Notes under the pieces: generated by a model
What the model was told of the DNA's origin: nothing
The model's input: only the letters and a program-made list of their open reading frames with translations
Database searches by the model: none
NCBI GenBank assembly: GCA_016787705.1
Contig: JAEUTP010000017.1
Coordinates: 505,511 to 569,510 of the forward strand
DNA from: Bacteroidia bacterium
Lineage (GTDB): Bacteria > Bacteroidota > Bacteroidia > B-17B0 > Aurantibacillaceae
Direction: 5' to 3'
Length of the DNA stretch: 64,000 nucleotides
Program-made: the position numbers and the translations under genes
Shown: one piece after another, positions 18,455 through 27,822 of the stretch
Layout: each line of letters starts with the position of its first letter
Position numbering within the stretch: position 1 is the stretch's first letter

Positions 18455-19654
18455 ATGAAAAAAAGTATAAGCTTAGCAATTTTTGTTCTTTTAGCATTAA
18501 AATTTAAAGCGCAACCCGATACTCTTATAGTGTATGACCTTAACACTCACAATATAGATACTGTATTACCTGTTGCATTTAATCCTGCAATTACATCCGA
18601 TAAAACATCTTCGTCTCTTGGTACGCTTAGCAATCCTGTTGCTTTAAGCTTAACGCCGCCAACTTCAAATTTATTTAGTGGTGCAAATTTTTCCGCTTTG
18701 GCAAAAGCTGTTTCTTTTTTTAATTTGAGTGATTACCCTGTACGCACCGCCGTTGCTTTGCGCACCTATTCTAATAATATTTCCTCACGCTTGTGTTCTG
18801 GTATAATGGTGGCGCCGCGTTTTGTGCTTAGTGCCGGCCATTGCGCTTGTCTTAGCGGTAGTTTTAAGATATATGATAGCATACAGGCTATTCCTGCCTA
18901 TAATAACGGTAATATACCTAGTAATATTCCTGCATCAATGGTAAAAAAGATCTATATTTTTAAAACCTATTATAATAATACAAGCTGGGATGATATTTCG
19001 TTATACGAATTAAACGAACCAATTGGCATACAAACCGGATGGGTAGGCATAGGTTTTAATTCTAATTCAAATTTTACTGCTAATAAGGTGTTTCATAAAT
19101 TTAGTTATCCGGGTGCGCCACAACCAAGCAACCCTAGCGTTGTATATAATGGCGATACCCTTTATTATAATTATGGCTATATTGATGAGTCACAAAATTA
19201 TTATCAAATTAATTCATCGGCAGCTGAAGGTGTTCCTGGGCAAAGTGGCAGCTCGTTATTGTATACTGATAACAATGAATACTATTCGGTTGGTGTAATG
19301 AATTTTAGTACCCAGTACATGCATTATAAGATCACTAATCCGGTATTTTATCAATTAAAAAATATAATAGAAAATAACCCGCTTTCGGTAAAAGAGAATA
19401 AAGGCGTAATTAAAAATATAAATTTTTATCCGAATCCATTTAACAATAAAGCTATTTTAGAATTTGAATATGATCCCGCAGAAAAATATATTATTCAGAT
19501 AAAAGATGGCTTGGGAAAAAATGTACAGACAATAAGTAATATTAATAGCGGCCGGATTATTGTGTCACAAAATGAACTTGGTAAGGGAATTTACATTTTA
19601 GAATTAAGTACATTAAAGGGTTACAGCTATAATTGTAAAATGATAATAAATTAG
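18455..19654 (+). CDS. Secreted trypsin-like serine protease with T9SS sorting domain
   Basis: 399 residues: signal peptide, a propeptide-like Ser/Pro/Leu-rich segment to about 85, a chymotrypsin/V8-type catalytic domain, and a 75-residue type A T9SS C-terminal domain. The triad is visible as SAGHCAC (His), WDDISLYEL (Asp) and GVPGQSGSSLLY (Ser). The sorting domain begins NFYPNPFNN and ends with KGIYILELS.....KMIIN. The protein should cross the outer membrane through the type IX system and be released or lipid-linked at the surface. Four bases overlap the convergent zinc-ribbon gene. Substrate unknown. Confidence 0.93.
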   Translation: MKKSISLAIFVLLALKFKAQPDTLIVYDLNTHNIDTVLPVAFNPAITSDKTSSSLGTLSNPVALSLTPPTSNLFSGANFSALAKAVSFFNLSDYPVRTAVALRTYSNNISSRLCSGIMVAPRFVLSAGHCACLSGSFKIYDSIQAIPAYNNGNIPSNIPASMVKKIYIFKTYYNNTSWDDISLYELNEPIGIQTGWVGIGFNSNSNFTANKVFHKFSYPGAPQPSNPSVVYNGDTLYYNYGYIDESQNYYQINSSAAEGVPGQSGSSLLYTDNNEYYSVGVMNFSTQYMHYKITNPVFYQLKNIIENNPLSVKENKGVIKNINFYPNPFNNKAILEFEYDPAEKYIIQIKDGLGKNVQTISNINSGRIIVSQNELGKGIYILELSTLKGYSYNCKMIIN

Positions 19655-20574
19655 CCGAACATTTTTGTGATCAGCCTGTTCTCCAACTTACAGGCTTTGC
19701 AATCAATGGTATTTACAGGGTGTTCAGGTATTTCATTTTCAATACCGCAGCCCATGCAATTAAATTTACTTTTTATTATATTGTTTTTGTGACAAGCCTC
19801 ACAATGTACTTTTAAAGAATTTTCGGGTATAAATAATTCTGCTTTACAATGCTGGCAATTAGATATATGACCTTCTACTTTTGGAGGATTAATATAATCG
19901 TTTGAAAAACCGGTTTCTTTTAAAAATTTTTTGCCATCAGTTTCATTCAAATAAGGTAACCAAATTTGCACCAATGTAGAGATCTTCATTTTGAAATTGG
20001 CATCGTACGGAAATACTTTATTCATCAAAGAATACTCTGGTTTGTCATAAAATTTTTTAAAATCTTCTTTTAAACAGTCAATGTAAGCATTTATCATTCT
20101 GAAAAAGCTTTCGCCTTTTACTTTTGTTTCGCCTTTCTCGGTATAATATTCTACCTGGCTTTGTAAACTGTATTGTTTTTGCACCACCTTTTGATATTCA
20201 GGATCAAAAGCCGCTTCGGTAGACGAATCGGCACAGATAGCCAAATACTGTTTGTAAAACGTATCATCAAAATTTATGGTAGGGGGTAAGTACTCAGGAT
20301 AAAGACGGTAATAAAGATCCCAGTATTTTATTTGCAGATCGTAATAATCTTTTTTATTTTTTTTAATGACAAGCTCATTTAATTTGCCTTGAAAACTAAG
20401 ATTTGCTTTTTGATATTTTTCAGCTCTTTTTGGATCAGAGTTCCAGGCCTGCAGGCTCATGGTATAATCGATATCTGTAAAATTGCCGCAGTAATCACAA
20501 ATAATGTAAGGCGATTTGTAGGCGTTTACTTTTGGGGCGCCGCAATTGTTGCAGGTAAATTTTTTAATTTTCAT
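19651..20574 (-). CDS. Zinc-ribbon protein of unknown function
   Basis: 307 residues with six CxxC knuckles: C8/C11 and C26/C29 form an N-terminal ribbon (CNNCGAP, CDYCGNF), and four further pairs near the C-terminus (CQHC, CEAC, CMGC, CKAC) form two more. The central 190 residues are helical and charged. There is no signal peptide. The arrangement of ribbons capping a helical middle suggests a cytosolic scaffold or nucleic-acid or protein adaptor, but I do not recognise a family. Monocistronic, facing the T9SS protease. Confidence 0.8.
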   Translation of the reverse strand: MKIKKFTCNNCGAPKVNAYKSPYIICDYCGNFTDIDYTMSLQAWNSDPKRAEKYQKANLSFQGKLNELVIKKNKKDYYDLQIKYWDLYYRLYPEYLPPTINFDDTFYKQYLAICADSSTEAAFDPEYQKVVQKQYSLQSQVEYYTEKGETKVKGESFFRMINAYIDCLKEDFKKFYDKPEYSLMNKVFPYDANFKMKISTLVQIWLPYLNETDGKKFLKETGFSNDYINPPKVEGHISNCQHCKAELFIPENSLKVHCEACHKNNIIKSKFNCMGCGIENEIPEHPVNTIDCKACKLENRLITKMFG

Positions 20575-20662
20575 TACAAAAACTGATTAGTAATGTAAAG
20601 CTAATAAAAAATTGTAAAGATGATAGTTATAAGGCGGTTTGTTCTAAATGTATAATAAGTAT

Positions 20663-20830
20663 CCACTAATTGCACCAAACCCACAAATTTGTTTTGAGTA
20701 AATCAATAAATAGCATTTTTTGCTTTGTGTAATTTTTTATTTTTCATGCGATAAAATCGAATGAAAAATTATTTCACTAATTACAGAGGGTATTAAATTT
20801 TTACTTTGAGTAATTAGTGAAATTAGTGGC
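20663..20830. repeat. Repeat family B, copy 1 (MITE-like, about 168 bases)
   Basis: Terminal inverted repeats CCACTAATTGCAC... and ...TAGTGAAATTAGTGG, plus a perfect internal 14-base inverted repeat ATTTCACTAATTAC (20771-20784) / GTAATTAGTGAAAT (20810-20823). A second element of nearly equal size and the same ends is at 33639-33804. It fills most of the 286-base gap between the zinc-ribbon gene start and the ribBA start-distal end. No ORF inside. Confidence 0.75.
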
Positions 20831-20860
20831 AAAAGCATTTATTGTTTTTGTAAACGTTAA

Positions 20861-22066
20861 TTAAAACGAATGCCCCATTTTATCCTTCTTAGTTTGCAGG
20901 TATTTTTCGTTATGTGGATTGGATTTAATTTTTATCTCTACATTATCCACTATTTCTAAACCATATCCTATAAGGCCGGCACGCTTTTTAGGATTGTTGG
21001 TCATTAATTTTATTTTGCGCACGCCAAGGTCGCGTAAAATTTGTGCACCCACGCCGTAATCACGTTCATCGGCTTTAAATCCCAATTCTACATTCGCTTC
21101 AACGGTATCTAATCCTTCTTCCTGCAATTTATACGCTTTTAATTTATTTAAAAGACCAATGCCACGGCCTTCCTGGTTAAGATATACAATAACGCCCTTG
21201 CCTTCTTTTTCTATCATCTCCATCGATTTATGAAGCTGGGCACCACAATCGCAACGGCAGCTGCCAAAAATATCTCCTGTTACGCAAGATGAATGCATAC
21301 GAACTAAAACAGGTTCATCTATATTCCATTCGCCTTTTATTAATGCCAAATGCTCCTGACCGTTAGTTTCTACTTTGTAATCTATCAATTTAAAATTGCC
21401 CCATTCGGTGGGCATATTTACTTCTACCTGGCGGGTAACAATACTTTCTTTTGCCAAACGGTATGAGATAAGATCTTCAATGCTTATTATTTTAAGATCA
21501 AATTTTTCCGCAATTTTTACCAGTTGGGGTAAACGTGCCATGGTTCCATCTTCATTTAATATTTCCACCAATACACCACAAGGCTCAAACCCGGCCAATA
21601 CAGAAATATCTACTGTAGCCTCGGTATGCCCAATGCGGCGCAATACGCCGCCTGGTTTTGATTTTAATGGAAATATATGCCCCGGTCTTCCAAAATCAGA
21701 AGGTTTTATTGTCGGATCAATTAATGCTTTTACGGTTTTTGACCTGTCGGATGCGGATATGCCGGTTGTGCAACCAAATCCCAGAAGATCTACAGATACT
21801 GTAAAAGGTGTTTCATGCAAAGAAGTATTTGCAGGCACCATCATATCTAATTTTAATTCATGAGCTCTTTCTTCGGTTAAAGGTGCGCAAATCAAACCAC
21901 GGCCATGTGTAGCCATAAAATTTATTACTTCAGGTGTTGCATTGCGTGCAGCGGTAATAAAATCACCTTCGTTCTCACGATCTTCATCGTCAACCACAAT
22001 AATAACTTTACCTTTGCGAATGTCCTCTAAGGCTTCGTCGATCGTATTTAATTTAAACTTGCTCAT
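20861..22066 (-). CDS. ribBA: Bifunctional 3,4-dihydroxy-2-butanone-4-phosphate synthase / GTP cyclohydrolase II
   Basis: 401 residues. The N-terminal DHBP synthase (about 1-205) has [13 protein letters not shown] and HTEATVD; the C-terminal GTP cyclohydrolase II has the zinc-binding [15 protein letters not shown] and [10 protein letters not shown] plus the C-terminal MTNNPKKR. Together they supply both precursors of riboflavin. Both active sites look complete. Only 51 bases separate its start from the divergent Nudix gene, with no room for an FMN riboswitch, so flavin control at this site is not apparent. Confidence 0.97.
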   Translation of the reverse strand: MSKFKLNTIDEALEDIRKGKVIIVVDDEDRENEGDFITAARNATPEVINFMATHGRGLICAPLTEERAHELKLDMMVPANTSLHETPFTVSVDLLGFGCTTGISASDRSKTVKALIDPTIKPSDFGRPGHIFPLKSKPGGVLRRIGHTEATVDISVLAGFEPCGVLVEILNEDGTMARLPQLVKIAEKFDLKIISIEDLISYRLAKESIVTRQVEVNMPTEWGNFKLIDYKVETNGQEHLALIKGEWNIDEPVLVRMHSSCVTGDIFGSCRCDCGAQLHKSMEMIEKEGKGVIVYLNQEGRGIGLLNKLKAYKLQEEGLDTVEANVELGFKADERDYGVGAQILRDLGVRKIKLMTNNPKKRAGLIGYGLEIVDNVEIKIKSNPHNEKYLQTKKDKMGHSF

Positions 22067-22117
22067 AATAGTGTTGCAAATTTACTTAATTTAACCCTTA
22101 AATTATCTATTTTTTAT

Positions 22118-22747
22118 TTGGAACTAAATGTAAATAAACTTAAAACTGAACTGCAAAAACCATTGCCGGGAATTCCCGCCCAATACCAGATGGCGCCCGT
22201 ATCGCGGCCAAAATTTGATGTTGAGAACTTGTCTGAAGATCAATACAGGCCAAGCGCGGTTATGATCTTGTTTTGTAAAGATGAGCTGGACGATTTTTTT
22301 ATTCCTTTAATTGAACGTCATGCTTATAAAGGCACACACAGCGCACAAATTAGCTTCCCTGGGGGTAAATACGAGGTGGAAGATGAGAATTTACAGAATA
22401 CGGCCATTCGCGAATGTTTTGAAGAGATTGGTTTAAAAGAAGAAATTGAAATACTTGGAAAATTAACACGGCTGTTTATTCCTGTAAGTGGTTTTTTGGT
22501 TGAGCCTTATGTTGGTATTTGTAAAATAAAAAACCCTGTTGTCATTCCACAAGAGCGCGAAGTAAAAAGCGTTTTAAAGTTATCACTTTCTCAATTGGTA
22601 GATGATTCTATAATTAAGGAAGGTGTAGTGCAGGCCGGTGAATACAAAATAAAAACCCCCTACTTTTTGGCAGAGGGTAATAAAGTTTGGGGTGCTACGG
22701 CTATGATGCTGAATGAGCTGAAGACCGTATTAAAGGCTATTTTGTAA
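22118..22747 (+). CDS. Nudix hydrolase, CoA pyrophosphatase-like
   Basis: 209 residues; the best start is the TTG at 22118, because the N-terminus (KLKTELQKPLPGIPAQYQMAP) matches relatives and no upstream ATG fits. The Nudix box is visible as SFPGGKYEVEDEN and TAIRECFEEIGL, with the insertion typical of the NudL/YeaB group that hydrolyses CoA to phosphopantetheine and 3',5'-ADP. Cytosolic. Its last 11 bases overlap the convergent secreted-protein gene. Confidence 0.88.
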   Translation: MELNVNKLKTELQKPLPGIPAQYQMAPVSRPKFDVENLSEDQYRPSAVMILFCKDELDDFFIPLIERHAYKGTHSAQISFPGGKYEVEDENLQNTAIRECFEEIGLKEEIEILGKLTRLFIPVSGFLVEPYVGICKIKNPVVIPQEREVKSVLKLSLSQLVDDSIIKEGVVQAGEYKIKTPYFLAEGNKVWGATAMMLNELKTVLKAIL

Positions 22748-23519
22748 AATCGGTCATTGTGTTATCGTAACACAAATAGTATTTTCCTTTTTTAAGATTA
22801 TCAATATTTATCTGGTTGCCAAATCCTTTTTTTACAACATCACCATAAGCATCAAATACCTCGTAAGCTGTTTCCATATTAAAATCAATACTCTTATTGT
22901 TTTTTGGAATAGCAAACGATGGTTTTTCTGTTGTTGATTTTAAACTAACTTCTTGCGAATATTTTGAAAATGAATTTAAACCTTTTTGTTTAACACGGTA
23001 TTTATTTTCGCCGCTGTGCATGGTAACCTGGAAAGCGTAATCATGTGGTTCAGGGCTTCCAACACCATCCATTTCGCCAATTGGTATCCATTTGTTCCAT
23101 TTAAACTGCTCAATGATATAAGGCAAAGAACCTGATTCGTTTTTAGCGGTCCATTTTAAAATTCCCGTTGGAGAGATATTCATTGTCAAAACCTCAAATG
23201 TTGGTTTTGATTTAAGGTCTTCTAAATTTAAAACTTTAGGTACACAATTGTCTTTATGGCTAATTTCGATAACTACTTTTTGGCCATATTTTAATTGCAA
23301 AGCTGCTAAATCAATTTCAAAAGCACTTGAGTTGGTCTCATCAGTAGTAATTTTACCATTCACTTTTATCTCTTGCGCGCAAAAACCTACACCATTAACA
23401 CCATAAGCGTTTTGTACAAAAACATTCTTATTCTGGTACTTTCCCTCAATAACAAGTGTAGCAGCATTAGCAAGAGCGCCAAGGCTTAAAAAACAAGCTA
23501 TAATTAAGGATTTTTTCAT
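22737..23519 (-). CDS. Secreted protein, unknown function
   Basis: 260 residues from the ATG at 23519 (MKKSLIIACFLSLGALANA signal peptide); a longer frame upstream is rejected because the promoter at 23544-23576 lies inside it. A beta-rich region is followed by a fibronectin-like segment (PTGILKWTAKNESG.. YRVKQKG) and a C-terminal strand set (YEVFDAYGDVVKKGFG..LKKGKYYLCYDN) that resembles a T9SS-like or adhesion tail. I do not know a named family. Convergent overlap of 11 bases with the Nudix gene. Confidence 0.8.
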   Translation of the reverse strand: MKKSLIIACFLSLGALANAATLVIEGKYQNKNVFVQNAYGVNGVGFCAQEIKVNGKITTDETNSSAFEIDLAALQLKYGQKVVIEISHKDNCVPKVLNLEDLKSKPTFEVLTMNISPTGILKWTAKNESGSLPYIIEQFKWNKWIPIGEMDGVGSPEPHDYAFQVTMHSGENKYRVKQKGLNSFSKYSQEVSLKSTTEKPSFAIPKNNKSIDFNMETAYEVFDAYGDVVKKGFGNQINIDNLKKGKYYLCYDNTMTDFTK

Positions 23520-23543
23520 TTCTGTATTTACTTTTTTGATAGA

Positions 23544-23576
23544 CAAATATACTAAAACTATCGATGTATTTTCAAA
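23544..23576 (-). promoter_or_regulatory. Promoter of the secreted protein at 22737-23519
   Basis: On the minus strand TTTG (23576-23573), a 21-base spacer and a perfect -7 box TATATTTG (23551-23544). The start ATG is 25 bases downstream. This fixes the start at 23519. Confidence 0.75.
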
Positions 23577-23763
23577 GAAATTTCCTGATTTTAACAATTA
23601 TAAAGAGAATTGTTAAAAAACTTAATATTCCGATAAGAATAAGGTAAGGTTTTTGAAACTGGCCTTTGGTTGCTTTCCTGTCTTTACGATAGCTCCATGC
23701 CAAACAAATAATAAAAACAGCCAAAAAAATAAGAGTAAAAATTATCCTTCCTGTTGTAAACAT
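23572..23763 (-). CDS. Small two-helix membrane protein
   Basis: 63 residues from the ATG at 23763 (MFTTGRIIFTLIFL); the frame extends further upstream, but that part holds the -7 box TACCTTTG (23780-23773). Two transmembrane segments (about 6-22 and 41-57) flank a positive loop (WSYRKDRKATKGQFQKP). Similar tiny membrane proteins are common in Bacteroidota without known function. The last bases of this gene contain the TTTG of the next gene's promoter. Confidence 0.7.
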   Translation of the reverse strand: MFTTGRIIFTLIFLAVFIICLAWSYRKDRKATKGQFQKPYLILIGILSFLTILFIIVKIRKFL

Positions 23764-23772
23764 ATTTATCAA

Positions 23773-23780
23773 CAAAGGTA
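23773..23780 (-). promoter_or_regulatory. -7 box upstream of the small membrane protein
   Basis: TACCTTTG on the minus strand, 9 bases before the ATG at 23763. No matching TTTG at the proper distance was found, so support is moderate. Confidence 0.45.
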
Positions 23781-23845
23781 TGTAATAATTTGAAGTTTTT
23801 GGCTTTGTTGGTCTTAAAATTATAACAAACTTCAAACTCCAAAAC

Positions 23846-25933
23846 GTGCATTTTAAATTTTACATATTTAAATCCTTTTTATTTTTTTTGTTCGTAGTAA
23901 CTATGTTTACAGGCTACGCTTCAAAATTAGCAAATGGTTTTGAAGCTCTTTCTGTTTACGATTATTTTAAGGCAAAAAAATTATTCAATTCTACTTTTAA
24001 AAGTAAAACCGATCCTTATTCTTCTTACGGTCTGGCTTTGATTTATAGCAGAAACGATAATCCTTTTCATAACCTCGATTCGGCTTCAAAATATGCAGCT
24101 TTGAGTTATAATTTATTCTTTAAAAAGCGTGAGAAAAAACAGTTATATACGTTTAAAATTGATAGTAGTTCGATCTTACAATTGGTGGATTCCATTGCTG
24201 CCAAAGATTTTCAGCGCATTAAAAAGGAAAGATCTGTTTTAAGATGCAGCGATTTTTTAAAACGGAATTACCTGGCTAATAAAAATTTAATTAACGAAGT
24301 TATTTACCTGCGCGATGAACTGGAGTATAATGAAACGCTGGGTTATAATAACAGCATACAAACTAAACAGTTTGTTATAACACACCCACAAAGCAGTTTT
24401 GTGCCCGAAGCCTTATTATTAATAGACAGGCAAATTTTTGATGAATCAACAAAAGATAATTCCGCAGCCGATTACATTGGTTTTATAAGGATCAATCCAA
24501 AAAATATTTTATTGAATTCGGCTTACGAAAAATTATTTTCTATTTATAAAGAAACTTCTGATGTTGGAGGTCTGCACACATTTGTACTCAATTATCCAAA
24601 AGCGCCACAAAATTTAGAAGCCTGGAAACTATTATTCGCCTTAACTGTAAAATCTTTTTCGAATGACGAACTTCAAAAATTCTTAGCAGAAAATCCTGCG
24701 TTCCCTTTAAAGAATTCAATCTTAAAAGAACTTGAATTAAATAAGCTGGTGCTTTATCCTTACCAAAAAGATGATCTTTTTGGTTTTATTGATGCAAATA
24801 CCAAAACAATTATTCCGCTTTCTTTCGACGCCGTTACGCCTTTTTACGAAGGGTTATCGGTTGTTACTAAAAACGACTCAGTATTCTTTATTAATAAAGA
24901 AAATACAAATCCCTTCGATCAATTCTTTTTAGACGCTTATGTTTTTAATAATGGTATTGCGGCTGTTAAGCATGGCAATAAATGGTGTTTCATTAACCGG
25001 CAGGGACAAATAATCTCACCCATTTATGATGAGATAAATGAGATATCGGATAATTTTTATACAATAAAATTAAATGGCAAATACGGCGCTTTAAATAATT
25101 TTGGCCAGGTTATTATTGAACCAAAATTTGAACAGATGGGAGATTTTAAAAATGGTTTTGCTTATTACCGTTCTGAAAATAAAAGTGGTTTTGTATCCAA
25201 AGATGGTTATGTGCACAAAGCCGAATTCGACTGGCTTTCAGACTTTGATGCCGATAAAATAGCGGTTGTAAAAATTGGAAATTCTTATGGGTTGATCAAT
25301 TCAACAGGCAAAATAATTTTAGATGCAAAATACGATCAGGTATTAAAAGCCAATAATGGTGTTTTTATTGTAGTGTTAAATAATTTATATGGTTTTTATA
25401 ATGGTAAAGGTTGTTTTTTGAGTGCAATTGAATATGATTTTTTAAAGGAAAAACCGGCAGATTTTTATACCAATGGCCTGGTATTTAAATTAATTAAAAA
25501 AGGTGAGCAGGCATTAATGGATGCCAACGGTCGCATTAGTATTGACTTTGGTGTATACGATGAAATTAATTTTGCAAGTAACGGATTAATTCGTGTAAAA
25601 AATAAAAACAAATATGGTTTCGTTGATCGTAAGTTAAGTCTTGTTATTCCTTACAAATACACAAACGCAAGCGATTTTAAAGATAGTTGTGCTTTGGTGC
25701 AGATAAAAGATAAATTTATTTTATTGAGCACGCAGGGCAAAGAAGTTTTTTCATCTACTGCAGAAATTCAAAAAATAAGCACACATTATTACCTTGTTCA
25801 AAGTGAAAGTGAGCAATTGATAAATAGCAGGGGAGAGCTTGTTTTTGGCGATATTAGTAATATACAGCTTTTAAAAGGTAGCGTTTTTATAATTACTTTA
25901 AACAACGGCACAATAAAATTACTACATGATTAA
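23846..25933 (+). CDS. Secreted WG-repeat protein
   Basis: 695 residues from GTG 23846, chosen because it yields a full signal peptide (hydrophobic FLFFLFVVTMFTGYAS). Residues about 30-300 are a TPR-like helical region; from about 305 to the end there are at least eight WG (KWG) repeats such as LFGFIDANTKTIIPLSFD, KWCFINRQGQIISPIYDE, KYGALNNFGQVIIEPKFE, KYGFVDRKLSLVIPYKYT. WG repeats form a beta-propeller-like surface for protein binding; the partner is unknown. Likely periplasmic. Monocistronic, 54 bases ahead of serC. Confidence 0.9.
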   Translation: MHFKFYIFKSFLFFLFVVTMFTGYASKLANGFEALSVYDYFKAKKLFNSTFKSKTDPYSSYGLALIYSRNDNPFHNLDSASKYAALSYNLFFKKREKKQLYTFKIDSSSILQLVDSIAAKDFQRIKKERSVLRCSDFLKRNYLANKNLINEVIYLRDELEYNETLGYNNSIQTKQFVITHPQSSFVPEALLLIDRQIFDESTKDNSAADYIGFIRINPKNILLNSAYEKLFSIYKETSDVGGLHTFVLNYPKAPQNLEAWKLLFALTVKSFSNDELQKFLAENPAFPLKNSILKELELNKLVLYPYQKDDLFGFIDANTKTIIPLSFDAVTPFYEGLSVVTKNDSVFFINKENTNPFDQFFLDAYVFNNGIAAVKHGNKWCFINRQGQIISPIYDEINEISDNFYTIKLNGKYGALNNFGQVIIEPKFEQMGDFKNGFAYYRSENKSGFVSKDGYVHKAEFDWLSDFDADKIAVVKIGNSYGLINSTGKIILDAKYDQVLKANNGVFIVVLNNLYGFYNGKGCFLSAIEYDFLKEKPADFYTNGLVFKLIKKGEQALMDANGRISIDFGVYDEINFASNGLIRVKNKNKYGFVDRKLSLVIPYKYTNASDFKDSCALVQIKDKFILLSTQGKEVFSSTAEIQKISTHYYLVQSESEQLINSRGELVFGDISNIQLLKGSVFIITLNNGTIKLLHD

Positions 25934-25987
25934 AACATTTATTAATTTTAAAGTCTTAAACCGCATTTATAAACTAAAATAAATTAT

Positions 25988-27061
25988 ATGTCAAAGCCAC
26001 ACAACTTTAGCGCAGGTCCGGGAATTTTACCCGAAGAAGTTTTAAAACAAGCTTCAGATGCTTGTATCAATTTTGATAATTTAAATTTATCATTATTGGA
26101 AATTTCTCACCGCAGCAAAAACTATGAAAACGTAATTGATGAGTCGCACGCCATTATTAAAGAATTATTTGAAGTGGGTGATGATTACGATGTAATGTAT
26201 TTAGGTGGTGGCGCCAGCCTGCAATTTGCCATGGTGCCATACAATTTATTAAGCGATAAAGGTTATGCGGCTTATGTAAACACGGGTGTTTGGGCCAGCA
26301 AAGCCATTAAAGAAGCAAAGATTGTTGGTAATACAAAAGTTATCGCTTCATCAGAAGATAAAAAATTCTCATACATTCCTAAAGGATACGAGATACCTAC
26401 GGATGCTGATTATTTGCACATTACCAGTAACAATACCATTTACGGTACACAAATGAAATCGTTTCCAAAAAGCAGTATTCCAATGGTGTGCGATATGAGC
26501 TCTGATATTTTTAGCCGCAAAGTAAATGCAAAAGATTTTGCATTGATCTATGCCGGGGCGCAAAAAAATATGGGCCCTGCAGGCAGCACTATGGTTATGG
26601 TTCGTAAAGATGTTTTAGGTAAAACAGGCCGTAAAATGTTATCGATGCTGGATTACCAGGTACATATTAAAGGTGGCAGTATGTATAATACACCGCCTGT
26701 GTTCCCGATCTACGTTACACTTTTAACCTTAAAATGGTTAAAGAAAAACGGTGGGGTAGCATGGATAGAAAAAATTAACCAGCAAAAAGCCGATCTTTTA
26801 TATAATGAGATCGATCGTAATACTTTGTTTACTGGCACAACAGCAGTTGAAGACCGCAGCAATATGAACGCTTGTTTCTTAACTACAAAACCGGAATTAG
26901 AGCCTGAGTTTGATAAGCTTTGGAAAGATGCAAACATCAGTGGTATTCGTGGGCACCGTGATGTGGGCGGTTACCGCGCATCTATGTACAATGCATTGCC
27001 ATTATCAAGCGTACAGGCTTTGGTAGATTGTATGAAAGAATTCGAAAAGAAATTTGCGTAA
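25988..27061 (+). CDS. serC: Phosphoserine aminotransferase
   Basis: 357 residues. PLP lysine in YAGAQKNMGPAG; N-terminal HNFSAGPGILP and substrate region ISHRSKNYE; C-terminal RGHRDVGGYRASMYNALP. Converts 3-phosphohydroxypyruvate and glutamate to phosphoserine and 2-oxoglutarate; also serves pyridoxal phosphate synthesis in many bacteria. Length is exactly typical. The serA gene often adjacent in Bacteroidota is absent here. Confidence 0.96.
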   Translation: MSKPHNFSAGPGILPEEVLKQASDACINFDNLNLSLLEISHRSKNYENVIDESHAIIKELFEVGDDYDVMYLGGGASLQFAMVPYNLLSDKGYAAYVNTGVWASKAIKEAKIVGNTKVIASSEDKKFSYIPKGYEIPTDADYLHITSNNTIYGTQMKSFPKSSIPMVCDMSSDIFSRKVNAKDFALIYAGAQKNMGPAGSTMVMVRKDVLGKTGRKMLSMLDYQVHIKGGSMYNTPPVFPIYVTLLTLKWLKKNGGVAWIEKINQQKADLLYNEIDRNTLFTGTTAVEDRSNMNACFLTTKPELEPEFDKLWKDANISGIRGHRDVGGYRASMYNALPLSSVQALVDCMKEFEKKFA

Positions 27062-27066
27062 TACGA

Positions 27067-27110
27067 GATGGAACGCGGATGACGCAGATGGAACTGATTC
27101 ACACTGATTT
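27067..27110. repeat. Repeat family C: degenerate CGGAT/CTGAT tandem
   Basis: Four consecutive 9-11-base units ending in GAT: GGAACGCGGAT, GACGCAGAT, GGAACTGAT, TCACACTGAT. It starts 5 bases after the serC stop and precedes a terminator. Short arrays of this kind are scattered between genes of many Bacteroidota (from memory, not checked). Only copy in the window. Confidence 0.55.
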
Positions 27111-27162
27111 AAAGTTTTGTAAATCCAGTAATGCGCTTAATCTTAACAATTAATAAATAAAA

Positions 27163-27192
27163 AAGCGAACTATTATAGTTCGCTTTTTTATT
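27163..27192 (+). terminator. Rho-independent terminator
   Basis: GCGAACT-ATTAT-AGTTCGC (27165-27183) framed by A-run and T-run; perfect 7-base stem plus A/T extension. Ends the serC transcript. Confidence 0.9.
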
Positions 27193-27207
27193 TATATATT
27201 TAGTAAC

Positions 27208-27522
27208 ATGACCAATATACCCGATATAGACCAAAGAATAAAAACTGATTTCGGTAATCAGGCCAATGAAGCTTTTGAATTGATAAAAACACTTGTTGCT
27301 GGTGGCAGACATTTAAACGACCCGCGACTTATTCGTTGCATTTTATTTTTAGCAGATAAGAATTTTGAGAAATTAAAGATCATGATCGATAGTGCAAAAA
27401 CAGATACATGTGATATTATTATGTGGGCAGAATACATTCAAAGCGGCCCGGGCGATCAAACAAAACGCGTACGTGATTTTAGAAACACCTTTGAGCTTTC
27501 AGAAACAGATGTAAGGGAATAA
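27208..27522 (+). CDS. Hypothetical cytosolic protein
   Basis: 104 residues, helical, no signal peptide, no cysteine motif beyond two isolated Cys (IRCILFLAD, TCDIIMWAE). The end is basic then acidic (KRVRDFRNTFELSETD). I do not recognise a family; small proteins of this pattern are conserved in Bacteroidota genomes. It begins 16 bases after the serC terminator, whose T-rich tail merges with a -7-like TATATTTA. Followed by a small membrane gene (24 bases). Confidence 0.7.
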   Translation: MTNIPDIDQRIKTDFGNQANEAFELIKTLVAGGRHLNDPRLIRCILFLADKNFEKLKIMIDSAKTDTCDIIMWAEYIQSGPGDQTKRVRDFRNTFELSETDVRE

Positions 27523-27546
27523 GTATAAATATTAGTTAAGTTAAAT

Positions 27547-27804
27547 ATGAACAAATATATAAAAGCACTTATTTTTTATGTTGCAGCATTTATTGTGATC
27601 TATGTTTTAGATCTTTTATCTCCGGGTGCGCATGATGGTGGCTTGGGCCTGGGAGGCTTAGCCATTATCTTATTGGTATTTGTTATTATGGCGCTTATTT
27701 GCATTCATATTTACAAAGGCATTAAAAAAAGCAAAGATCATTTTATTATTGCCGCCATTCATTTATTGATATTGCTTGGTGTAATAAGTAAATTATTTAT
27801 TTAG
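27547..27804 (+). CDS. Small membrane protein
   Basis: 85 residues with three hydrophobic helices (about 6-23, 35-55, 66-83), a Gly-rich turn (GGLGLGGLA) and a basic cytosolic loop (KGIKKSKDH). No family recognised. Probably cotranscribed with the 104-residue protein before it; both end at the palindromic terminator at 27823. Confidence 0.7.
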   Translation: MNKYIKALIFYVAAFIVIYVLDLLSPGAHDGGLGLGGLAIILLVFVIMALICIHIYKGIKKSKDHFIIAAIHLLILLGVISKLFI

Positions 27805-27822
27805 CATTAGTTTTATACAATT

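Noticed and set aside
21396..21863. A 155-codon plus-strand frame opposite ribBA.
   Set aside because: Fully inside a well-conserved gene, with no recognisable domain.
22067..22117. Possible FMN riboswitch upstream of ribBA.
   Set aside because: Only 51 bases between divergent starts; no RFN-type conserved blocks.
23520..23597. N-terminal extension of the secreted protein to 23597.
   Set aside because: The extension contains the promoter (TTTG and TATATTTG) and lacks a signal peptide; the ATG at 23519 gives one.
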